Source: Thermoprotei archaeon (lineage in GTDB: Archaea; Thermoproteota; Thermoprotei_A; Sulfolobales; Fervidicoccaceae). Taken from it: a stretch of 11,318 nucleotides of DNA. The notes beneath the pieces are model-generated. The model was given only the letters and a program-made list of their open reading frames with translations, ran no database searches and was not told the DNA's origin. The DNA lies in assembly GCA_022759165.1 (NCBI GenBank), contig JAEMPT010000053.1, positions 1 through 11,318 of the forward strand. The letters run 5' to 3'. This document shows positions 6,122 to 11,318 of the stretch, in pieces; position 1 is the stretch's first letter; each line of letters begins with the position of its first letter. A program made the translations under genes and the position numbers.

Positions 6122-6406
6122 ATGAGGTTGATAGTAGTGGGAGAAAAAGTTGGAGATATAGTAATCGTTAGCACTGGAGATACCAGCGAATACGCCCTTC
6201 GGGCGATAGTCTCCCTGAGAGGGCTTTCCGAGGACGAGGTGATCGTAATAAAGGGCAGGGGGGACTTCATAGAGAAGGCTATAGACGTTTACAATGAAAT
6301 GAAATCTAGAATGGGGGACACTTTGAAATTAGTGAAGGTTAACATAGGGTCGGAAAGGGTTGGACGTAGAATTTTCCCCTATATAGAAATTAAAGTAAAA
6401 ATTTAA
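6122..6406 (+). CDS. Alba2-like DNA/RNA-binding chromatin protein
   Basis: Small basic protein (94 residues) of the Alba family, which coats DNA and RNA as dimers in archaea. The Alba fold is recognised from EVIVIKGRGDFIEKAIDVYNEM (about 39-60), VKVNIGSE and RRIFPYIEIKV. It resembles Sulfolobus Alba2 (Sso10b2), which has AVDVYNSLKDRLGD where this protein has AIDVYNEMKSRMGD. The loop that carries Lys16-Lys17 in Alba1 reads Thr18-Gly19 here, so the main DNA-contacting lysines are missing, as in Alba2. In Sulfolobus, Alba2 works as a heterodimer with Alba1; the alba1 gene is 3.9 kb away. ATG 6122 fits the leaderless promoter; TTG 6119 would add one residue. The stop is four bases from the converging reverse-gyrase stop. 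Confidence 0.88.
   Translation: MRLIVVGEKVGDIVIVSTGDTSEYALRAIVSLRGLSEDEVIVIKGRGDFIEKAIDVYNEMKSRMGDTLKLVKVNIGSERVGRRIFPYIEIKVKI
6390..6404 (-). terminator. Possible reverse-gyrase terminator inside the alba2 3' end
   Basis: Read on the minus strand, the first 25 bases after the reverse-gyrase stop are T-rich (T5, then further T3 runs). This would end the transcript within the last codons of alba2, on the opposite strand. Weak, composition-based call. Confidence 0.3.
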
Positions 6407-6410
6407 GAGC

Positions 6411-9400
6411 TCACGTAAGAGCTTCTCCAAGGAATCCTTGGGCATTTGTGTTCAAGACGCTCTTGCTTAGCAAACCGATGGTTCGAAGTTTTTCATAAAG
6501 CTCCGAGGTAACTTTTTCGTACGCGTCCCGCCCACTCTCGATCGCATCCATCTTCTTTTCCAGATCTCTAGTGGCTTCCTCCGTTACTAGATCGGTGTAG
6601 TTCGTAGTGAGGAATTCATGGATCTCTATGCCAGTCTTAGTTGGGACCACGAAGCCTCTCTTACTAGAGATGATTACGTAGCCGTGCCTTTTCAAACTGT
6701 CTATGGTTTTTGCATATGTGCTTGGCCTGCCTATCTCTCTCTCTTTCATAAGCTTAATTAGGCTACCTTCCGAGTGGAGAGGAGTAAGCGAGGACCTGTA
6801 AATCGCGATCATTTCCTTACGAACTATGACTTTACCTGAAGCTGCTATTGACTCGGCGTTGAGATTGAACTCCGCCTCTCCTACTGACAGGGCCCCGTCT
6901 TGCACTTCTCTGAGAACTATTTCCTTTTCCGCGATATCTCCTTCAGGACTCTTAAGCTTGAGAACGGCCTTCTCCACAAGGGAGGGTCTAGCCTGTCCAG
7001 CGATGAATCTCCTAAAGATCATATCATATAGTTCAAAGTGCCGAGGAGAGAAGTTTAATGGTACCTTCACCGAGCCATCTAGGATCTGCCTTTTAAGCTC
7101 TTCCGCATCTATTGGCTTCGTCGGCCTGATCGCTTCATGAGCCCCTTCCTTCCCCCAAGCTCTAGGGAAGAAAAGATCTGGTCTCCTGATAACTCTATCG
7201 AAGTATTCCTTTGCTACTTGGATGCCCTTATTTGATATATGCGTACTATCAGTCCTATGGTAAGTTATTAGCCCTGCCTCGAACAAGTCCTGTAGTAGCT
7301 TCATCGCATATGTGGCGCCGAGCTTAAGCCTTTTACTTGCATCAAACAGGAGGGAATCCGTTGTGTATGGAGGTGCAGGATTAAACTCTTCTGTTTTTTT
7401 CTCGAAGGAATGAACTTCCAGATAACCTTGTTTCATTATAGCGTTCGCTAAGGCCTCCGCATCTTCTCTCTTCTTCCTGAAGTATGTTATTTCGATTCCA
7501 TTATCTCCCTTAACCTTCACGAAATAACCTGCGTCCCTTTTCCATTCTACGTACCTGTTTATAGACCATCCAAGTACCGGTATCTGGACTCTTCCAGCGC
7601 CGAGCCATGGCTTCCCATATTTTTCTTTCAACAAGGTAGACAGAGGGAAACCTATCCACCTGTCAGTTATTCTCCTGACAATTTGTGCTGCCACTCTGGC
7701 TGAATTAACTTCTCTCAAGTTTCTGAGAGATTTTACTATCGCATCTGGGGTGACTTCGTGAAACTCGGCTCTGCTGATCCTCTTGGAAAAAGGTTTTAGC
7801 ATGAGGTAGACATCCCAGGCGATCTTCTCTCCCTCGATGTCCGGGTCAGTTGCTATAACGACTTCCTCCGATTCCAAAGAAAGTTTCCTCAACGCTTGAA
7901 GAATCTCAGTAGACCTACCTATCTTCAACCTCTCTCCGCAGTAGGGACACACTCCTTCTAAATTAGAGAACGTCCTTCCACAAGAGTAGCACTTGCTAAT
8001 CGGTGTATAGACCGGTATAAACTCATCTCCGCTCAAAATTACGCCGTGAAGCCCTATTCCTTCGTCGGTTATCAAATCATACATATGTCCTTTTGTCGCC
8101 ACTATTGTAACAAGGTATGTATCAAGCGTTTCGTCATCTATTATTGGCACTTCGTATGCTACAATTTTTCCAAACTTTCTTCTCGAAGGCCTTCCGAAAT
8201 ACCATGCGATGGTTCTCGCCTTGTTCGGCGATTCTACTATCATTAGGAGAGACTTTGCCGGCCTGAAGCTCTTTACACCTCTTTCTCCTCTCCTCGATGA
8301 GTCCAACAAGTTTGATATCTCTTTCAAGTTTAGCTCAGAGAGCTTTTTGAGCTCAAAGTTCCTAGAAAATATATTCATTTTTCTTCTAAACGCCTCTATG
8401 TTTTTAATATCGAGTTCGAGTATCACGCTTAGACCTAGGGTCATTTTATCGTTGAGGAACCTGCTCGTTCTACCGCTAGCTTGGATGTATGTGAGTGGAT
8501 CTGGAGATAAAACGTAGAACTCCTCATCGCTCTTCCGAGTTATCACAAGGGTCCCTGCGCTTAAGGATTCTCCAACCTTCAGCAAGCTCTTTAAGACTCT
8601 TTCCACCTCAGCTACTCCCTGCAACAATGACTCTGCGATATTCCTCATCCAATCGCTTAGATTATTGATTGTCCCCTTCATTAGCGATATCCTTAATGCA
8701 TTCAGCTCAGATGGGGTAAGCTTCGAAAGTTTGCGATTCAGCTCTGGAAGCATATTTTTCAAATGAAGATCTCGCTCTGAAAGATATGCGAGTACCTGCA
8801 GAAGTCTACGAGGATTTAGCAGAGACTGCTCTAGGGGGACTCTGTTCTTTGGTGCTCCTACAAAAACCGCATATCTTATTATCTCTGGGAGGTCCAGCCC
8901 TCTTACAGCGACTCCATAGTAGCTCGCTACGCCAACTAGTATATCGACTTCTCCTTTTCTCATTTTTTCTATTGATTTTTTACCTGCTATCGCTAGCTCA
9001 GCTTTTATCCCATGAGCTGTGAGGTAAGAGGTGATCTCCTTCGCTTCAAGGGTCCCCTCGTCCTTCGAAACGAAGACTATTCCTCCGCCTCCTAGAGCCT
9101 TAACGACTTCAAGCAATTTCTTTCTCATTTCTCCCTTGTCGGTGCATAATTCAAAGCTGTCGATCACATTTCTCATATAGGCATGTATTCCTCCAATCTC
9201 GAAACCCAGGAATTCCTTGAAAAGCTTCGGTCTTATGCCTGACTGCCTCCCCGTTGCGCTAGCAATAAGTAACTGCCCCCTAGAACCTTCACCTCTTGCT
9301 TTCGCTATAATTACCTCGAGTTCCTCCAGCTCCTTTTCCAGTTGTTCTACCCTATCGCTATTTCTATTTGCAAGCTTGAGAAAGTATAACTCATTTCTCA

Positions 9401-10160
9401 ACTTAATGAGTTTCATAGCTGCCGATATATCATTTTCCTTGAAACCGGATAATACAAGAATTCTGTCCACGTTTGCTGAATCTTTAAGCAGCGAATCCGC
9501 ATCGTCTACTACTATGAGTCCAAATACTTTGTTTTTCAAAATTTCAAAGTGGCGGGATAAGAAGCTGGTCGTTATTACCAGGATATCGAAGTCCCCGCCA
9601 TTTATCTTAGCCAGAGCTTCTTCCCTCTCTTTTTTCGAGGCTTTGCTCATATATCCTAAAACTCTAACGTTTCCCTTGGCTACTGATGAATAAGCCTTCA
9701 ACCTTTCCAGCGATTGTCTTAAAAGCGTTTCAGTTGGCACTAAGACGAGAACTCTGGTGCCTTCGGAAGCCTCATAGATAGAATATACAAGCAATAGCGT
9801 GGTTTTTCCGACTCCAGTCGGGGCTGTTATAGCGAAGCTATCTCCTGATAGCATTCTATAGGCCCAAGTTTTCTGCAAGCTCCATAGCCTTTTCCCTACA
9901 CATTTTACAAAGAATCTCTCAAATCTGCTTAGCTCTTCGTGCAACTCGGCTAGAACAGAGTAGCTCCCCTCTTTTTCGACAGGGATCTTTCTTGAAATCT
10001 CTTTAAATCTATCTTCAGGAGGTAAAGATGAAAGCCTCTTGGCTTCCACCTCTTCTATATCTGGAAGGCAAGATGAGCAGGGCAAACCTAGCTCAAGTCT
10101 AGTTGATGAAATCGGCCCTCCGCAATTAGGGCAAGAACCGGCAAAAACTGCCTTTACCAA
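6411..10160 (-). CDS. rgy: Reverse gyrase
   Basis: ATP-dependent type IA topoisomerase that introduces positive supercoils and protects DNA at high temperature; it is found in hyperthermophiles. At 1249 residues it is full length. The N-terminal zinc finger has CxxC pairs at 10/13 and 28/31. The helicase-like half has Walker A APTGVGKTT (113-121), VVDDAD (217-222), SATGR (301-305), YYGVAVRGLDLP (414-425) and QASGRTSR (560-567). The topoisomerase half has the Toprim start VESPNKARTIA (642-652), a second zinc finger (C724/C727, C738/C741), metal site TDPDIEGE (Asp772, Asp774, Glu777), catalytic Tyr967 in GLITYHRTDSTHIS, AHEAIRPTKP and GRPSTYAKTID. No intein or split is seen. TTG 10160 is chosen because GGGTG lies 8 bases upstream and the protein then starts just before the zinc finger. 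It diverges from alba1 and converges on alba2. Confidence 0.98.
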   Translation of the reverse strand: MVKAVFAGSCPNCGGPISSTRLELGLPCSSCLPDIEEVEAKRLSSLPPEDRFKEISRKIPVEKEGSYSVLAELHEELSRFERFFVKCVGKRLWSLQKTWAYRMLSGDSFAITAPTGVGKTTLLLVYSIYEASEGTRVLVLVPTETLLRQSLERLKAYSSVAKGNVRVLGYMSKASKKEREEALAKINGGDFDILVITTSFLSRHFEILKNKVFGLIVVDDADSLLKDSANVDRILVLSGFKENDISAAMKLIKLRNELYFLKLANRNSDRVEQLEKELEELEVIIAKARGEGSRGQLLIASATGRQSGIRPKLFKEFLGFEIGGIHAYMRNVIDSFELCTDKGEMRKKLLEVVKALGGGGIVFVSKDEGTLEAKEITSYLTAHGIKAELAIAGKKSIEKMRKGEVDILVGVASYYGVAVRGLDLPEIIRYAVFVGAPKNRVPLEQSLLNPRRLLQVLAYLSERDLHLKNMLPELNRKLSKLTPSELNALRISLMKGTINNLSDWMRNIAESLLQGVAEVERVLKSLLKVGESLSAGTLVITRKSDEEFYVLSPDPLTYIQASGRTSRFLNDKMTLGLSVILELDIKNIEAFRRKMNIFSRNFELKKLSELNLKEISNLLDSSRRGERGVKSFRPAKSLLMIVESPNKARTIAWYFGRPSRRKFGKIVAYEVPIIDDETLDTYLVTIVATKGHMYDLITDEGIGLHGVILSGDEFIPVYTPISKCYSCGRTFSNLEGVCPYCGERLKIGRSTEILQALRKLSLESEEVVIATDPDIEGEKIAWDVYLMLKPFSKRISRAEFHEVTPDAIVKSLRNLREVNSARVAAQIVRRITDRWIGFPLSTLLKEKYGKPWLGAGRVQIPVLGWSINRYVEWKRDAGYFVKVKGDNGIEITYFRKKREDAEALANAIMKQGYLEVHSFEKKTEEFNPAPPYTTDSLLFDASKRLKLGATYAMKLLQDLFEAGLITYHRTDSTHISNKGIQVAKEYFDRVIRRPDLFFPRAWGKEGAHEAIRPTKPIDAEELKRQILDGSVKVPLNFSPRHFELYDMIFRRFIAGQARPSLVEKAVLKLKSPEGDIAEKEIVLREVQDGALSVGEAEFNLNAESIAASGKVIVRKEMIAIYRSSLTPLHSEGSLIKLMKEREIGRPSTYAKTIDSLKRHGYVIISSKRGFVVPTKTGIEIHEFLTTNYTDLVTEEATRDLEKKMDAIESGRDAYEKVTSELYEKLRTIGLLSKSVLNTNAQGFLGEALT

Positions 10161-10168
10161 AATGTAAA

Positions 10169-10173
10169 CACCC
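10169..10173 (-). promoter_or_regulatory. Ribosome site for the TTG start of reverse gyrase
   Basis: GGGTG on the minus strand, 8 bases before TTG 10160. It supports this non-ATG start, since no ATG precedes the zinc-finger residues in this frame. Confidence 0.45.
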
Positions 10174-10218
10174 GGCTTTTTCTCTATATTCTATGGTTTC
10201 ATTGAGAGGCCAGCAACG

Positions 10219-10226
10219 TTTTAAAG
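10219..10226 (-). promoter_or_regulatory. Candidate TATA-like box of reverse gyrase
   Basis: The minus strand reads CTTTAAAA, predicting transcription start near 10196 and a leader of about 36 bases that contains the ribosome site. A rival box, AATATAGA at 10181-10188, would start transcription at about the TTG itself; a leaderless TTG is less likely. Confidence 0.35.
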
Positions 10227-10252
10227 GAGGCGAACGGTGTATTTTGAGGAAG

Positions 10253-10261
10253 CTTTAAATA
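10253..10261 (+). promoter_or_regulatory. TATA-like box of alba1
   Basis: CTTTAAATA, preceded by the purine-rich GAGGAAG that could serve as a BRE, is a strong archaeal promoter match. It predicts a transcription start near 10283 and a leader of about 36 bases. It lies back to back with the reverse-gyrase promoter region. Confidence 0.65.
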
Positions 10262-10305
10262 CCATGTTTCATCTTCTATTTAACTGCAACCAAAAAACTG
10301 AAAAC

Positions 10306-10310
10306 GGTGA
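10306..10310 (+). promoter_or_regulatory. Ribosome site deciding the alba1 start
   Basis: GGTGA lies 8 bases before ATG 10319. The in-frame GTG at 10307 is part of this site, so it should not be taken as the start. Confidence 0.7.
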
Positions 10311-10318
10311 GAACAAAA

Positions 10319-10615
10319 ATGGCAGCACAGGGTCCAACCCCGAGTAATGTCATCCTTGTTGGGAAAAAGCCCGTAATGAACTATGTTATGGCTGTCCTTG
10401 CCCTCCTAAATCAAGGAGTTGATGAGGTAATAATTAAGGCAAGAGGGAGGGCAATAAGCAAGGCCGTAGATGCTGTAGAGATAATAAGGAACAAACTGCT
10501 GGCTGAGAAGGTCGAAGTAAAAGACATAAAGATAGGCAGCCAGGTCGTCCAGGGCCAGGACAGGACTAGCAGGGTAAGTACGATAGAAATAACCCTGAAG
10601 CTCGGGAAGAAGTAA
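10319..10615 (+). CDS. albA: Alba1 chromatin protein (Sso10b-like)
   Basis: Abundant archaeal nucleic-acid-binding protein that compacts DNA and binds RNA as dimers. The 98 residues follow Sulfolobus Alba1 closely: PTPSNVILVGKKPVMNYVMA, then KARGRAISKAVDAVEIIRNK, then IGSQVV and SRVSTIEI. Lys16 and Lys17, the DNA-contacting residues whose Lys16 is acetylated in Sulfolobus, are in register when ATG 10319 is the start. Position 60, Phe in Sulfolobus Alba1 and used for dimer-dimer contacts, is Leu here. ATG 10319 is preceded by GGTGA at an 8-base spacing and a strong TATA-like box. The gene diverges from reverse gyrase and is followed by a T-run. It is the likely partner of the Alba2-like protein at 6122-6406. 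Confidence 0.96.
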   Translation: MAAQGPTPSNVILVGKKPVMNYVMAVLALLNQGVDEVIIKARGRAISKAVDAVEIIRNKLLAEKVEVKDIKIGSQVVQGQDRTSRVSTIEITLKLGKK

Positions 10616-10648
10616 ACCAGTTGAAAATACGGGCAAAAGCTAATAATG

Positions 10649-10659
10649 TTTTTTCCTTT
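10649..10659 (+). terminator. T-run terminator of alba1
   Basis: T6 followed by CC and T3, about 33 bases past the stop. The flanking hexamers AGCTAA (10638-10643) and TTAGCT (10658-10663) are inverted repeats that could form a weak stem around the T-run. Confidence 0.5.
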
Positions 10660-10683
10660 AGCTAGGCTGAAAAAAATGGAGAC

Positions 10684-10691
10684 TTATAAAA
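10684..10691 (+). promoter_or_regulatory. TATA-like box of the DUF996-like gene
   Basis: TTATAAAA with centre near 10687 predicts transcription start around 10710-10715, which is downstream of ATG 10704 and just upstream of ATG 10725. This favours the shorter protein and a nearly leaderless mRNA. Confidence 0.45.
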
Positions 10692-10724
10692 TGAATAAGC
10701 TAAATGAATTCGGGTTTATATGAT

Positions 10725-11258
10725 ATGACAAAGCTAGAAGACGCGAAAATTATAGGTGGAATAGGATCCCTTCTATTTTTACTTGGCGGTATGGGATTCT
10801 GGGGGAAGCCTTCCTTACTTGCAATAGTGGGCCTAGTCCTTATGGCTTTGGCGGTAAAATACATAGCGGACGAGACTCGCGAGAAATCTATCTTTGATAA
10901 CTTCGTTTACTTCTTATTCTTATCTGTCTTAGGCCTCATAATAGCCACGCTAGTCGGTATAGCTTCACTCGTAGGTAGCATGTTTATAGGAAGGTTTGCC
11001 GCGATTTTGAGCGCAATTGTTTCGTTTTTCTTTTACTGGATCATATTAGTAGCCTCTAGCTTTTTTCTAAAAAGAAGCTTTGAAACGATTGCGGCAAAAA
11101 CCGAGAACTCTATGTTCTCTACAGCTGGGAAGCTTTATTTCATAGGAGCTTTAACAATTATAATAATGATAGGCTTTTTGCTCGTATTTGTAGCTTTATT
11201 GCTGACTGTAATTGCCTTTTTCACATTGAAAACAACGGGGACCTCCTTAACTTCCTAG
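10725..11258 (+). CDS. DUF996-like integral membrane protein, function unknown
   Basis: A 177-residue, very hydrophobic protein. It begins MTKLEDAKIIGGIGSLLFLL, resembling the DUF996 (COG2245) family of archaeal membrane proteins, which often start with an EQAK-GGIGS-like segment. I count five or six membrane segments: GGIGSLLFLLGGMGF; LLAIVGLVLMALAVKYIA; a long one or two from FVYFLFLSVLG to GSMFIG; AAILSAIVSFFFYWIILVA; and one or two in the last 35 residues. Charged patches (ADETREKSIFD, FLKRSFETIAAKTEN) lie between them. No catalytic motif is visible and the role is unknown. ATG 10725 is chosen from the TATA-like spacing and the family-like N-terminus; ATG 10704 would add seven residues (MNSGLYD). 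The stop lies beside the tnpB-type sequence on the opposite strand. Confidence 0.7.
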   Translation: MTKLEDAKIIGGIGSLLFLLGGMGFWGKPSLLAIVGLVLMALAVKYIADETREKSIFDNFVYFLFLSVLGLIIATLVGIASLVGSMFIGRFAAILSAIVSFFFYWIILVASSFFLKRSFETIAAKTENSMFSTAGKLYFIGALTIIIMIGFLLVFVALLLTVIAFFTLKTTGTSLTS

Positions 11259-11318
11259 AGACTATGTGAGCTACCCCGTCCTGAAGGACGAGGCTTCCAG
11301 CGTTTAGAGGTGGCTTTA
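11221..11318 (-). mobile_element. Possible tnpB 3' end of an IS200/IS605-type element, cut by the window
   Basis: Read on the minus strand, the last 50 bases of the window resemble the conserved 3' end of archaeal tnpB (OrfB) genes: a hairpin with loop TTCA and arms around GTCC/GGAC, flanked by GGAAGC and a TAGCTCAC tail. One frame reads KPPLNAGSLVLQDGVAH and stays open to TGA at 11221-11223; its AGS-x-x-LQ-x-G pattern recalls TnpB C-termini. A second frame (KATSKRWKPRPSGRG) stops with TAG at 11255-11257. I cannot tell which is the coding frame. If the element ends at the CTCAC near 11266-11270, it stops about eight bases from the DUF996-like stop codon. The body would lie to the right of the window. 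It may also be an orphan end without a transposase. Confidence 0.45.
11274..11293. repeat. Hairpin of the IS200/IS605-type end
   Basis: CCCCGTCC and GGACGAGG form an 8-bp stem with one C-A mismatch and a 4-base loop. In IS200/IS605 elements such a hairpin at the tnpB 3' end belongs to the overlapping guide (omega/re) RNA and the transposon end. On the minus strand the same stem has one G-T wobble instead of the mismatch, fitting a functional RNA read from the minus strand. Confidence 0.6.

Noticed and set aside
9217..9693. 158-codon plus-strand frame opposite reverse gyrase
   Set aside because: Fully antisense to the helicase half of a well-conserved gene; serine/leucine-rich composition is that of a shadow of charged codons. 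Other antisense frames over rgy are rejected for the same reason.
10406..10636. 76-codon minus-strand frame over alba1
   Set aside because: Lies opposite one of the most conserved genes in the window and has tyrosine-rich shadow composition.
1..11318. CRISPR array, tRNA, rRNA or a defence/toxin-antitoxin operon
   Set aside because: No regularly spaced repeats, no cloverleaf-like or rRNA-like sequence, and every long coding frame is assigned to transport, tRNA proofreading, chromatin/topology or an unknown single gene.

Overview
The window looks like part of the chromosome of a hyperthermophilic archaeon, probably from the crenarchaeal side of the archaea (Thermoproteota/TACK). A complete reverse gyrase, the protein marker of hyperthermophily, lies beside two Alba chromatin proteins. 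One is very close to Sulfolobus-type Alba1, the other is Alba2-like. A D-aminoacyl-tRNA deacylase of the archaeal DtdA/GEK1 type, TATA-like boxes at archaeal spacing, GGTG-type ribosome sites and T-rich terminators agree with this. The exact lineage cannot be fixed from this sequence alone.

Layout. Positions 1-3789 hold a plus-strand operon for a peptide/nickel/oligosaccharide (Dpp/Opp) ABC importer: dppB (5' end cut by the window or broken), dppC, dppD and dppF, joined by overlapping or closely spaced start and stop codons. The substrate-binding protein gene is not in view. A short convergent gap (3790-3906) contains T-runs serving the minus strand and a decayed copy of a sequence found again at the right edge. 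On the minus strand follows dtdA (3907-4692). After a gene-free divergent gap comes a plus-strand gene for a nucleotidyltransferase-fold protein of unknown role (4985-5920).

Positions 6122-10615 form a DNA-topology block: alba2 (+), reverse gyrase (-) and alba1 (+). Alba2 and reverse gyrase converge with four bases between their stop codons; reverse gyrase and alba1 diverge from a shared promoter region. Reverse gyrase introduces positive supercoils and Alba coats DNA and RNA, so the three products act on the same substrate. Last come a DUF996-like membrane protein (10725-11258) and, at the right edge, a hairpin typical of the tnpB 3' end of IS200/IS605-type elements, read on the minus strand.

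I see no CRISPR array, tRNA, rRNA, phage genes or defence operon. I do not claim a new multi-gene system. The best leads are the reverse-gyrase/two-Alba neighbourhood, the uncharacterised nucleotidyltransferase, the atypical signature motif in DppF, the apparent 4-base duplication that breaks the reading frame of dppB at the left edge, and the transposon relics.
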